64,000 bases of DNA from Gammaproteobacteria bacterium. GTDB taxonomy: Bacteria > Pseudomonadota > Gammaproteobacteria > GRL18. Below the pieces are notes generated by a model, which saw nothing but the letters and a program-made list of their open reading frames with translations, was not told the origin of the DNA and did no database searches. Every line of letters starts with the position of its first letter. Within the stretch, counting starts at the first letter, position 1. The translations under genes were made by a program, and so were the position numbers. The stretch spans positions 248,001-312,000 of the forward strand of contig JADGDG010000002.1 of the NCBI GenBank assembly GCA_016744995.1, read 5' to 3'. Positions 18,715-28,115 of this stretch are shown here, in pieces.

Positions 18715-19567
18715 AACGCTTCTCTTCATCGCTCAGTTCAACAAACTGATTGCCTTCAAGCCACTGAATAGCATCAGTCGGACAACGATCAATTGCTTTT
18801 TGAGTTGTTTTATCCGTAGTAAATAAGCCTGAGGCATAATTTACTACCGGTAATTCATTAACCATTTCCATCAGACCCACCGGGGCATCGGCCACACATT
18901 TTCCACAGGCATCGCAGCCGGCACTGCAAAGAGCCATGACCGACTCTCCTTCCAATGGAATATTACACTGGACATAAAGCTTTTCTGCCAGCGGGCGTAA
19001 TTCAAAAAGGTTTTTTGGGCAAATATCAACACAATCAGAACAGGCCGTACAATTCTCTGTATCCACAACCGGCAGACCATTATCATTCATATGAATAACA
19101 TCAAAAGTACAGGCTATTTCACAATCGCCCAGCCCCAGACAACCCCATGAACAACCTTTGCCGCCTCCGGAAATCACTGCAGCTGCACGACAACCTTCAA
19201 AGCCCTGATATTCTGCAATCTGAAAAGCCTGTCCCTTGCCACCAGCACACTTCAAACGAGCGATGATTTTTTCCTGAGCACCTGCGTCAACACCTAAAAA
19301 TTCAGATAAAGCATCAATATCATCTTCTGAGGCCACAGTACAACCGCTGGGACTGACATCACCTGCAACCAGTTTTAACGCAAACGGAAGACAGCCAGGT
19401 TCACCACAGGCACCACAATTTGTGCCGGGTAATAATTCTTCAGTTTCAGCAATCCTGGGATCTTCATCCACTTTCAGATAATGATAAGCCACAGCAAGGA
19501 TCACACCAAAGAGCAGCCCCAGGCTGGTCATGATGATCGGCGCTGTGATAAATTCAGTAAAATTCAT
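18689..19567 (-). CDS. rnfB: Rnf complex subunit B (ferredoxin-type FeS subunit)
   Basis: The 292-aa protein has the RnfB N-terminal membrane helix (about residues 10-30). The adjacent FeS motif is CGACGEPGC near residue 50, followed by several 4Fe-4S motifs: GCSWGCLGLGDCEIAC, CTACSDCVDICP and CDACGKCVADAP. It is about 100 residues longer than E. coli RsxB (192 aa), because of extra cluster-binding sequence at the C-terminus, as in clostridial RnfB. It is the probable entry point for electrons from ferredoxin. It lies directly upstream of the PFOR-like gene and 20 bp after the 19588 gene. Confidence 0.95.
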   Translation of the reverse strand: MNFTEFITAPIIMTSLGLLFGVILAVAYHYLKVDEDPRIAETEELLPGTNCGACGEPGCLPFALKLVAGDVSPSGCTVASEDDIDALSEFLGVDAGAQEKIIARLKCAGGKGQAFQIAEYQGFEGCRAAAVISGGGKGCSWGCLGLGDCEIACTFDVIHMNDNGLPVVDTENCTACSDCVDICPKNLFELRPLAEKLYVQCNIPLEGESVMALCSAGCDACGKCVADAPVGLMEMVNELPVVNYASGLFTTDKTTQKAIDRCPTDAIQWLEGNQFVELSDEEKRFIARNHSS

Positions 19568-19587
19568 AGTTACAAGCTCAGGATCAC

Positions 19588-22050
19588 TTAATTAAAAGGT
19601 TTTGCACGTTCAATCAGTTCATCAAGGCCAGACTCACTCTCATCCCATGGCTTTCCAGGATGAATACACTTTGAAGGACAAATCTCCGCAGCTTCAATCA
19701 TCTGCAAGTAGGTTCCCGCTTTTAAATCTTCAATAATTGCCTGATTAGTATCGTTATAAACAAACATTAACGGATTCATATCAGTACAGTCATTACAGGT
19801 AGTACATAAAGGTGAGTCAATCCACGGATCATCAAAACTTTCTTCTGGCTCTTCAACAATCACTTCATCAGGCTCTTTATCAGAGCTTTGTTCAACCTCT
19901 TCTGGCTTTACATCTGAAACTACGCTTTGCGTACGAACAACTGCTCTGCCAGCTGATAAATCCATACCTAAAAGCATATCGGTCAAACGACTCATAACTT
20001 CTGCAGCAGTTTCAGTTTTAATCCGTTCAAGCTCCTCATCAAATTCTGCTTTAGCCTGAGCGACCTGCTTTGCCACTTCCATTTCCGCATCTGATTTAAA
20101 GCGTACTTCTGCTTCTTCAATATAACGACTGCGAACACCGGACATTTCCTGTAGAGAATGCCAGAAATTCAGCCTGTCACGGCAGGCATGAATTAATGCC
20201 CTGGATACCGCCAGCATACGCAGGTCATTGTCTTTATTAACTGCCCATATATAGGGCACAAAATTATCAACATCCTCATAAGGTTGTGCCAGATATTCAG
20301 CTATAGGTAATAACTCTTCCGAATCACATTCAGCAGGCACAATAGCAAAGTGATGATGCAGTCTTGGAATTAATAAAGCATAATCCGCAAAGGTAAAATC
20401 AAGATCCAGTTCAGTCACCTCACCGGATTCATCCTTGTAGGTAAACTGCTGCTGCGGCCAATCACGTTCAGGCTGTGGATTTCCACTAAAATCAAAACGC
20501 TCAGCCGCCGAATCCCCTGCTCCCGGATCAACAACAAAAAATGGATGAGCACGGCCTTCAAGTGCAGCACCAGCCACTAACCAGGCATTTAGCCCCGAAT
20601 CCTCACCGACTTCACGCAAGCCCACATTAATTAAATGTAAACTGGTACGTGTCGCATTGAGGGCAGTATTAAAATGTGATAACAATAGCTCGTGACGTGC
20701 TGCAGAACATTGTGTAACAACAGCCTGGCGATGACTGATACCAAGATAACCCAACTCCGTGCGATAATTATGGAATGGATCTTCATCGGCTTTTGCACCA
20801 GGGTTATTGTGAGCCTGAACACGTACGAAGATATTAACCGGACGGCCGGAGTTAAGTAAGTGTGAAAACGAAACCATACTCTCATCAACCAGACGATTAG
20901 CTGCTTCCAGAACAATTACTGAAGGCACTAAAATAAGTTCTTTCTTGGAAAAAGCTTCCCAGTTAAAATTATTGAACCAGGGATCATGAATATTTTCGTC
21001 ATAGTGATTTTCAAGCTCTAACCTGGCAATACGGGCAGCCGCAAAAACCATGGCTAATTCCTGAGCTTCCTGATCAAAAATTTCAGTTGCCCTGAAACAG
21101 GGATCATCATGATGTTCACTGGTAAAACAAATGCTTTCATCAAGCCATGATGAATTATCCACGACATTACTGGCATGAACAATATGCACCAGAGTCTCTT
21201 TTTCTTTAAACTTTTTCAATACCTCAAGAGCATCTTCAATACGCTTGCGACGGGCAGCAGACATAGAAACAGAACCTTGTGAGTGCTTCACCACTTTGGA
21301 TAAAGATTCTGTATTAAAAAACTGGTTTGATGAGATATTTGATTTTAATGAACTGGCTGATTTAGCCTCATCCTGTTTGGTATCATCAACATCCAGAAGT
21401 ATCTGTAAGGACTGAATATAGTCCTGTGTTTCCTGTTTAAATTTAATCAACTGCGGCAGTGACTGCTTGCTGATTAAGTGCATTAATAAATGTAATGCAG
21501 GAAAACGGCCATAACCCAAAATCAAACCATCATCAGGAATGCTTTCTATTAGCTGAGCAATATCTTTTTGTAACTTAAGCTGGTTATCCTCATTAAAGTT
21601 TAAATGTTGAGTGAGTGTCTCACAGGCTTTAACAAGCATAGGCTTTATTAATGTCGGCCCTTCAGTTTTTCGAATGGTTTCTCTCAATGATCTTTCGATC
21701 CAGGGGAGATTATCTTTCAGTGCGATAGAACTGCCTTCCGAAGGAGCAAATGCTTCAACGCTCTGATGCAGAAAATCAGATACAGGAACTGCCAGAGAAG
21801 GATTGAATTCTTCAGCTGGATCATAGGGACACAAGTATAATGGATAATCATAGCGCAGTTGTGAAGCATCACGATAAGCAGATAATAATGCCGGTAAATA
21901 ATCATCACTTAAGGATTCCAACTGTTCAGTCACTGTTGGATTTCCTAAATGAAAATGCCGTAACAAGTGCATTATTTGCGGAGTATCAGCACTCTCTTTT
22001 GAGACCAGAGGTAATGCAGGTAAAAATTGTGAGCTATTGTTTGATATCAT
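19588..22050 (-). CDS. PFOR-beta-like protein with C-terminal ferredoxin-like motif
   Basis: The ~820-aa protein resembles the second half of the 1580-aa neighbour. A TPP-domain-like core contains LLNSGRPVNIFVRV, GYLGISHRQAVVTQCSAAR and HPFFVVDPGAG. A charged helical segment (VAKQVAQAKAEFDEELERI) is followed by a Cys motif CTTCNDCTDMN (about residue 747) and CPSKC (about 789) that suggest a 4Fe-4S centre. The GDG/NxxYxxT motif of working TPP enzymes is absent. The ATG at 22050 is preferred to an in-frame TTG at 22065, as neither has a clear ribosome site. It lies between korB and rnfB. It is probably an accessory electron carrier for the KorAB/Rnf system (inferred). Confidence 0.7.
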   Translation of the reverse strand: MISNNSSQFLPALPLVSKESADTPQIMHLLRHFHLGNPTVTEQLESLSDDYLPALLSAYRDASQLRYDYPLYLCPYDPAEEFNPSLAVPVSDFLHQSVEAFAPSEGSSIALKDNLPWIERSLRETIRKTEGPTLIKPMLVKACETLTQHLNFNEDNQLKLQKDIAQLIESIPDDGLILGYGRFPALHLLMHLISKQSLPQLIKFKQETQDYIQSLQILLDVDDTKQDEAKSASSLKSNISSNQFFNTESLSKVVKHSQGSVSMSAARRKRIEDALEVLKKFKEKETLVHIVHASNVVDNSSWLDESICFTSEHHDDPCFRATEIFDQEAQELAMVFAAARIARLELENHYDENIHDPWFNNFNWEAFSKKELILVPSVIVLEAANRLVDESMVSFSHLLNSGRPVNIFVRVQAHNNPGAKADEDPFHNYRTELGYLGISHRQAVVTQCSAARHELLLSHFNTALNATRTSLHLINVGLREVGEDSGLNAWLVAGAALEGRAHPFFVVDPGAGDSAAERFDFSGNPQPERDWPQQQFTYKDESGEVTELDLDFTFADYALLIPRLHHHFAIVPAECDSEELLPIAEYLAQPYEDVDNFVPYIWAVNKDNDLRMLAVSRALIHACRDRLNFWHSLQEMSGVRSRYIEEAEVRFKSDAEMEVAKQVAQAKAEFDEELERIKTETAAEVMSRLTDMLLGMDLSAGRAVVRTQSVVSDVKPEEVEQSSDKEPDEVIVEEPEESFDDPWIDSPLCTTCNDCTDMNPLMFVYNDTNQAIIEDLKAGTYLQMIEAAEICPSKCIHPGKPWDESESGLDELIERAKPFN

Positions 22051-22121
22051 TGTCTTTGTGTTCAATACAAAAAAATAAAGAGTTAAGGTTCAGGCTAATA
22101 ATAAAAGCAAAGCGCAATTTA

Positions 22122-23078
22122 TTAAATTTGGAACTTGTCAAAAGCAGCATTTAAGCCGGCCACTTTTTCTTCATTAGTCATTCCAACACCTTTACTGGAG
22201 TGATCTTCATACACAATGGCATCAGGATCTTTAAATAAAATACCCAAAGGAATGTTTTCCTGATCCCTTGCATACTTCATAGCACCCAGCCAGTCTTTTG
22301 GATCATGTTCAATGACATTACTGAAAAGACGCTTCACATTATCATCAATGGTGATGCCATCTTCATGTTCCAGAAGTATAAATTTATCAGGATTATCCTG
22401 AAGCGGCTTAGTAAATTCCTCGGAAAAAACTGGGCAGCGCTGAAGAACTCTGACAAAACTCGTCCCTCTGTGCTGATGCGCAGCTTTAATGGTTTCATAT
22501 AGCAATGGTGGATTCCAATCCACAACCTGAGCAACAAATGAAATATTAGTAACACCCAGAGTAATCGTCAAAGGATTCAAGGGTGGTAATATCGCACCCT
22601 TAGGGTGAGTATTGGTCTTTGTACCCTGCTGAGTGGTTGGTGATGTTTGTTTTTTAGTCAGACCATAAATACCATTATCAAATACCAGAATAACCATATC
22701 CATATTCAGATGCATAGTGTGCAGCCATGGACCAGCACCAATAGAGAAACAATCACCATCACCCGTTGCCACCCAGACATCCAGCTCGGGACGGCGGGAT
22801 TTTATACCATTGGCTACAGGCAATGCACGACCGTGTAAGCCATGAAAACCATAAGTGCCCATATAATGAGGCATACGGCTGGAACAACCAATACCAGAGA
22901 CAGCAACACTCATCTCTGGTGCAACCTGAGCATCGCGTAAAACCCGATGCACAGTATTCAAAATGGCAAAGTCACCACAACCGGAACACCAACGCACATC
23001 ACCGCCAGCACCATAATCATCCAGTGTAAAATAACGTTCAAAAACTTCTAAAGACCAATCTGCTTTTATTCCAAACAT
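22122..23078 (-). CDS. korB: 2-oxoacid:ferredoxin oxidoreductase, beta subunit
   Basis: The 318-aa TPP-binding subunit has the cluster-ligand motif WCSGCGDFAIL near residue 31, a GIGCSSRMPHYMGTYGFHG block, and the TPP motif GDGDCFSIGAG...NGIYGLTKKQTSPTT (about 110-150). These are the standard features of two-subunit OFOR beta chains, which oxidise 2-oxoacids with CoA and reduce ferredoxin, or run in reverse. AGAGGATA precedes the start. Adjacent korA confirms the pair. 2-oxoglutarate is the most likely substrate by family resemblance, but pyruvate cannot be excluded. Confidence 0.92.
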   Translation of the reverse strand: MFGIKADWSLEVFERYFTLDDYGAGGDVRWCSGCGDFAILNTVHRVLRDAQVAPEMSVAVSGIGCSSRMPHYMGTYGFHGLHGRALPVANGIKSRRPELDVWVATGDGDCFSIGAGPWLHTMHLNMDMVILVFDNGIYGLTKKQTSPTTQQGTKTNTHPKGAILPPLNPLTITLGVTNISFVAQVVDWNPPLLYETIKAAHQHRGTSFVRVLQRCPVFSEEFTKPLQDNPDKFILLEHEDGITIDDNVKRLFSNVIEHDPKDWLGAMKYARDQENIPLGILFKDPDAIVYEDHSSKGVGMTNEEKVAGLNAAFDKFQI

Positions 23079-23096
23079 AATATATCCTCTCGACCC

Positions 23097-24998
23097 TTAA
23101 GCATTTATAGCGTCAAGACGCTTTTTAAGTTCATCAGTAACCAGACCCGGTTGTAATGGATGTCCATAAACAACAGACCAACAGTCAATATCAATAACAA
23201 ACTGTGCTCGCAGAACATTCGCCAGTTGAGCATAACGTCTGTTTTCAGTAGTTATCATTGGAGCCCCAAGTTCATCGCTATAATTAATTTCAATAGTCAT
23301 CACTTTTTTGTAACGGCTGAAAATATCTTTCAGACCCGGTTCAAGTGGTGATAAAAAGCGCAAATGCAGCGAGGCAATTTTATGACCTTCCTCTTTAAGA
23401 TTGTCGACAGCTTCTTCAATGGCGCCAATAGTTGAGCCCCAGGCAACCACTAACAAATCACCCTCATCATCCTGAGAATCAACACCATGGATAACGGGTG
23501 GCTTTAAGGTACTTTGCAAAGCCGCTATTTTGCGACTCCGGTGCTGTGAGGTGATCTGGTTTGTTTCTGAGTTATAAGAAACTTTGCTGCGTTCAGTGTG
23601 CGACAAGCCAGTCAGGACGTACATACCATCTGGCTGACCAGGAATCGGTCTGGGAGATAAACCAGTGTTCTCATCCCAGTCATAAGCAGGGACTTTCTTA
23701 TCCCATGGTGATTGATCAACTGGTGCTGAAAACCATTCTTCTTTAACCTCCGGACGAAGCCAGGGTTGTACTCCGGTAGCCAGATTAGCATCTGTGAGCA
23801 AAATAACAGGTACTCTGAACTCTTCTGCCAGTTTGCGAGCCATGATCACAAATTCAAAGCATTCTGGAATAGTCGCTGCTGCAATGACTATTTTTGGTGC
23901 ATCACCAGGCTCGCCGTAAAGTGCAGCCAGTAGATCCGACTGCTCCACTTTAGTTGGCAGACCGGTTGAGGGACCACCACGCTGTACATCAACAATCACC
24001 AGCGGCACTTCTGACATCACCGCCAGACCAATCATTTCTGTTTTGAGCGCCATGCCTGGCCCTGAAGTTATAGTACAGGCAGTTTTACCTGCATAAGAGG
24101 CCCCAATAGCAAAACCAATCGCAGCAATTTCATCTTCAGCCTGATGCACAAAACCACCGACATCCTGAAACACATCTGCCACATAATGAGAAGCCGAAGT
24201 TGCCGGAGTAATTGGATACATTGAAATCATTTCCATACCGGCAGCCATAACACCCAGGCCCAGCGAAGTATTACCATTAGTCACAATAATCCGTTCCAGA
24301 TCTTTATCAGCACCCTCATAGGGTGGAATATCATAGAAGTGTTCAAGATTATTTTTGGCAAATTCATAACCTGCAGTAAAAAGATCCTGATTTGGTTTAA
24401 TGATCTTTTCACCTTTATGCTTAAAGGTATTATGAATCTCATTCAAGCCTAGTTGAGCATCACGATTATAAATTCGACATAACATGCCCAGAACAAACAT
24501 GTTTTTACCTTTACGAGCATTGCTGACGATTTTCAGACATTCCTCTTCCAAAGGTAATTCATGGACAATTAAACCATTTTTACGAAACTCATCGACTGCA
24601 AAAGCATATTCGTTACGAATTTTTTCCTGAGGATCAGAGGCCCATTTATTTTCTAATAAAACAATAGTACCGTCTTTGTATGCACCATTAGCAATACGGG
24701 CATAAAGCACCTGCTCGTTAAAACCAACCACTAAGTCAGCTTCATTACCCATATTGGTCATAATTTTTGAGCCAACACGGATGCGATTACCACTACCACC
24801 TGCGGGGGTTCTTGCGGGAGGCTGGATTTCAGCAGGAATAATCTCTACCGTCCAGATACCGTTACCCATTTTACCGCCAATGGAGCCAAATGTCTGGCCA
24901 CATTTCTGTGCACCTTCACCCGAATCACTTACAATCTCAACAATATGTTCCTCAATGGTTTGAGGTGTTTGCAGAGGTAAAGTTACTTGATCATTCAT
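23097..24998 (-). CDS. korA: 2-oxoacid:ferredoxin oxidoreductase, fused gamma-alpha subunit
   Basis: From the ATG at 24998 the product is about 633 aa. An N-terminal gamma domain (GEGAQKCGQTFGSIGG, GFNEQVLYARI) is followed by the alpha domain with MISMYPITPATSASHYVAD and a long C-terminal alpha region. This fused order is usual for KorA/PorA-type enzymes. The start is moved from 25076 because CAGGAA lies 9-10 nt before ATG 24998. It is paired with korB 18 bp downstream. It likely supplies reduced ferredoxin to the Rnf genes downstream. Confidence 0.92.
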   Translation of the reverse strand: MNDQVTLPLQTPQTIEEHIVEIVSDSGEGAQKCGQTFGSIGGKMGNGIWTVEIIPAEIQPPARTPAGGSGNRIRVGSKIMTNMGNEADLVVGFNEQVLYARIANGAYKDGTIVLLENKWASDPQEKIRNEYAFAVDEFRKNGLIVHELPLEEECLKIVSNARKGKNMFVLGMLCRIYNRDAQLGLNEIHNTFKHKGEKIIKPNQDLFTAGYEFAKNNLEHFYDIPPYEGADKDLERIIVTNGNTSLGLGVMAAGMEMISMYPITPATSASHYVADVFQDVGGFVHQAEDEIAAIGFAIGASYAGKTACTITSGPGMALKTEMIGLAVMSEVPLVIVDVQRGGPSTGLPTKVEQSDLLAALYGEPGDAPKIVIAAATIPECFEFVIMARKLAEEFRVPVILLTDANLATGVQPWLRPEVKEEWFSAPVDQSPWDKKVPAYDWDENTGLSPRPIPGQPDGMYVLTGLSHTERSKVSYNSETNQITSQHRSRKIAALQSTLKPPVIHGVDSQDDEGDLLVVAWGSTIGAIEEAVDNLKEEGHKIASLHLRFLSPLEPGLKDIFSRYKKVMTIEINYSDELGAPMITTENRRYAQLANVLRAQFVIDIDCWSVVYGHPLQPGLVTDELKKRLDAINA

Positions 24999-25146
24999 CT
25001 TATCAGATTCCTGCTTCATAATTTCTGAATAGTTAATGGTCTGCTGACCGATATTCAATTTTAAAAAATTTAACACTTATTTCTTTGATACATTTCAATC
25101 AGCCTTTTACTCATAGAGAAAAAGAAGAATATATTGAAAAGCATAA

Positions 25147-26451
25147 TTAAACTAAGGAGCTCTTGTACTCATCAAGAAAATGGTGCAAAGAGCTGTCAAC
25201 GATAATCACTGCGCCGTCTAACAAATGACAGCGGCCGCTGCCGGGTAAAAACTTACACAAGTTAATCAACGATTCCAAATCAGCAAAGCTTGCCTGACCT
25301 GTATCAATTTTATTAAGCAGCTGTGAAATATAAAAAGTACCTGTTTTACAAGGCGGACATTGCCCACAGGATGAGTGGGCATAAAAATTAACATACTCAG
25401 TAACACGTTTAACAATACCTGTCCCTTCAGAGACAACAATCATAGCACCAGTTCCCAAACTGGAACCTCGTTCCTTAACTGAGTCAAAATCTAACGGAAC
25501 ATCAATGTCTTTGGGGGTCAGAATAGAGCTTGATACACCACCGGTAAAAACGGCTTTTAACTTCTTGTCCTGCAGCATTCCACCGCCATGAGTGTAAATA
25601 AGCTCAGTGAGTGGTGTCCCCATAGGTAATTCGAAAACCCCCGGTTTTAACACATCACCGCTGAGGCAATACAATTTAGTTCCTGTTGAGTTCCCCAGAC
25701 CAAGTTCCTGAAACCATTTCGCACCCTTTCTTACAATATGCGAGACATTCGCCAAAGTTTCCACATTGTTAATCAGAGTGGGACAACCGTGGACTCCTGA
25801 GATTGCAGGATAAGGCGGCTTGCCTCTTGGAAAAGGAAAGTTTCCTTCAACAGATTCAATAGCAGCAGTTTCCTCTCCACCAATATAATGACCTGAACTC
25901 TCCATAACACAAATAGACAATGGGCGTGCAAGCTGAGCTTCTATCTCAGTAAAGTAATCACAAATTTCCCATTGTTTTACTGCATGACGCATATTTTCCA
26001 GAGAAGTTTTCTGCTCTGGATTAATATAAAAAACAATTTTATTAATCTGGTTTACCAGTGCCGCTATTAATGCACCTTCGATAACCTGATGTGGTGAATG
26101 AGCTAAGAGGTACGCATCTTTAAATGTTCCCGGCTCATCTTCATTGCCGTTACAGATTAAATATTTATCTGGAGCCGCTTTCTGAGCTGCGACAAACTGC
26201 CACTTTTTGCAGGTTGGAAAACCACCGCCGCCCAGGCCTCTTAAACCAGCATCACAGACGAGTGAAATAATTTCAGAAGTATCTGCTAAAGCTTTTTTTA
26301 TACCCGTGCCGCCATTACCTGCAAACCATTGATCAATATCCGTTGCTTGTGAGTCCGGGTGTAATAAGACCTGATTAATGGGCTGATGGCTTTTAGCTGG
26401 CTGATGGCTCTTAATGGGCTGATGACTCTTAATAGGCGGCTGATGGCTCAT
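25147..26451 (-). CDS. NuoF-like NADH/FMN/4Fe-4S subunit
   Basis: The 434-aa protein has the diagnostic NuoF features: LRGLGGGGFPTCKKW for FMN/NADH near residue 70, CNGNEDEPGTFKD, GGEETAAIESVEG, NNVETLANV and SCGQCPPCKTG near residue 360 for the N3-type 4Fe-4S cluster. An unusual N-terminal extension consists of repeated SHQP-containing hexapeptides, encoded by a tandem repeat. Its start overlaps the flavoprotein gene upstream by 4 bp. With no nuoE or other complex I genes nearby, it is best read as the NADH-oxidising module of the FrdA/FrdB-like proteins encoded upstream. Confidence 0.9.
   Translation of the reverse strand: MSHQPPIKSHQPIKSHQPAKSHQPINQVLLHPDSQATDIDQWFAGNGGTGIKKALADTSEIISLVCDAGLRGLGGGGFPTCKKWQFVAAQKAAPDKYLICNGNEDEPGTFKDAYLLAHSPHQVIEGALIAALVNQINKIVFYINPEQKTSLENMRHAVKQWEICDYFTEIEAQLARPLSICVMESSGHYIGGEETAAIESVEGNFPFPRGKPPYPAISGVHGCPTLINNVETLANVSHIVRKGAKWFQELGLGNSTGTKLYCLSGDVLKPGVFELPMGTPLTELIYTHGGGMLQDKKLKAVFTGGVSSSILTPKDIDVPLDFDSVKERGSSLGTGAMIVVSEGTGIVKRVTEYVNFYAHSSCGQCPPCKTGTFYISQLLNKIDTGQASFADLESLINLCKFLPGSGRCHLLDGAVIIVDSSLHHFLDEYKSSLV
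26370..26450. repeat. ~18-bp tandem repeats encoding the NuoF-like N-terminus
   Basis: Units around GGCTGATGGCT/ACTCTTAAT recur about four times and translate as (K)SHQPI/A repeats at the very start of the NuoF-like protein. The same word type (ACTCTTAA, TCTGATGGCTGAT) is found in other repeats in this window. Confidence 0.75.
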
Positions 26452-28115
26452 ATATCACAGCCCCCACAATGCGAGGAACTACCTCTTTTCTCACAGCTGA
26501 TGATTGCTTCGTAACGAGCATAATCAGGGAATAACAGCGGTGATTTAGTATTCATCGGCATATTATTCAGCGTCAGTTCACGGCGTAAATTACTGATATG
26601 ATCAATACTGATCTTCTTGTGTCCCCGGTTCTGGGATTTTTTAACTGCTCGTAAACCTGCTCTTCTGCCAAAACTGATAATATCCAGCAAGGCATTTCCC
26701 ATCAGGCGATTTCGGCCATGAATACCACCACTGACCTCACCGACGCAATACAAGCCGGGAATATCTGAAAGACCATTTTCATCAATCACGACACCACCGT
26801 TCTGGTAATGCAGTGTTGGATAGACCAGCATCGGAGTTTTAGTAATATCAATATCACTTCTTAAGCCTAACTGCACCAGTTTAGGGAAACGTTGATTGAG
26901 TAAACCTGGATTCCTTGCTTCCAGGCCCGGCGTATCTAACCAGACACCCTGCAAGCCTTCATTGCCGTCTGCAGAATTTCCAACAACACCTCGACCTTGT
27001 TCACATTCTCTGATAATGGCTGCGGCAACAATATCTCTTGGTTTAAGCTCATCAACGAAACGCTCGCCAAGGGCATTAATCATATAAGCACCTGATGAAC
27101 GCACACCTTCCGTTATCAAGGTGCCTGTTAAATGCTGTGGATATGCAACACCTGTAGGATGATACTGAAAGGAATCCAGATCTCTGAGCCTGGCACCTAA
27201 ACGATAGGCTAATACCAGACCATCTCCAGTTGCGCCAAAATGATTTGAGGTGGGAAACTGATTTAAATGAACACGACCAATGCCGCCCGTAGCAATGATC
27301 ACCGAACGAGCTTTAATCTGTATAAAGCTGCAATCATGAAGTGATGAAATAATCGCACCGGCACAATGGCCAGACTCATTGCTTAACAACTCCACCGCAG
27401 GACTGTAATCCCACACGTCCACGGAACTATTGGCAACGGCTTCACGCAGAACCCGTATCATTTCAAGTCCAGTATAGTCGCGAAAATAAACCACACGGTT
27501 AGCGGATGTACCACCTGCTTTACGTGTTAATAAATCACCGTACTTGTTTAAATCAAACTGCATACCTTGCTGAATCAACCATCGAATGGTCTCAGGACCA
27601 TCCATAACCAGTTGTTTAATCAGATCTTTAATGCCTTTTTTATGACCGGCTTTATAGGTATCATCGTAGTGGGACTGAGGTGTGTCGCCTTTTTCAATGG
27701 AAGCCTGAATACCGCCTTCGGCCATTACCGTATTACTATCACCCAGACGTAATTTTGTAGCCAGAATTACCTTTGCCCCTGACTCTGCAGCCATAAGTGC
27801 GGCAGCGCATCCTGCACCGCCGCCGCCAATGACCAGAATATCAGTTTCTTTAATTCTTGCGCCAGCAAGATCCGTAGCGTCAATGCGAGAATCTGCCTGT
27901 AATATTTTTGCCACCTGTTTATGACAGCGATCACCTTTATTCGGCCCAACCTGAAGGTTTGTAATAGTTTCCTGGCGATGATCAGGATGAAATTTCTCTA
28001 ATAACAGACTTTCATCGATACTCAGCTCAGTCGCTGGAAAGTCATCTTTATTAAGATAAGCATCTAAAGCCTGCTGATAAGAAATTGAACCGCTCATGGC
28101 TGATTTTTCACTCAT
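26448..28115 (-). CDS. Soluble fumarate reductase/succinate dehydrogenase-type flavoprotein
   Basis: The 555-aa protein has the FAD motif DILVIGGGGAGCAAAL near residue 93. Substrate-site blocks follow: FQYHPTG, LITEGVRSSG, HYQNGGV, and the C-terminal GGIHGRNRLMGNALLDI. The position where FrdA/SdhA carry the FAD-linking His (SHTVAAEGG) reads SNTVMAEGG, so FAD is probably non-covalent, as in L-aspartate oxidase and soluble fumarate reductases. An extra ~85 residues precede the FAD domain. It overlaps its neighbours on both sides by 4 bp. No membrane-anchor genes are present. A cytoplasmic NADH-linked fumarate reductase is the best inference. Other substrates are possible. Confidence 0.85.
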   Translation of the reverse strand: MSEKSAMSGSISYQQALDAYLNKDDFPATELSIDESLLLEKFHPDHRQETITNLQVGPNKGDRCHKQVAKILQADSRIDATDLAGARIKETDILVIGGGGAGCAAALMAAESGAKVILATKLRLGDSNTVMAEGGIQASIEKGDTPQSHYDDTYKAGHKKGIKDLIKQLVMDGPETIRWLIQQGMQFDLNKYGDLLTRKAGGTSANRVVYFRDYTGLEMIRVLREAVANSSVDVWDYSPAVELLSNESGHCAGAIISSLHDCSFIQIKARSVIIATGGIGRVHLNQFPTSNHFGATGDGLVLAYRLGARLRDLDSFQYHPTGVAYPQHLTGTLITEGVRSSGAYMINALGERFVDELKPRDIVAAAIIRECEQGRGVVGNSADGNEGLQGVWLDTPGLEARNPGLLNQRFPKLVQLGLRSDIDITKTPMLVYPTLHYQNGGVVIDENGLSDIPGLYCVGEVSGGIHGRNRLMGNALLDIISFGRRAGLRAVKKSQNRGHKKISIDHISNLRRELTLNNMPMNTKSPLLFPDYARYEAIISCEKRGSSSHCGGCDI

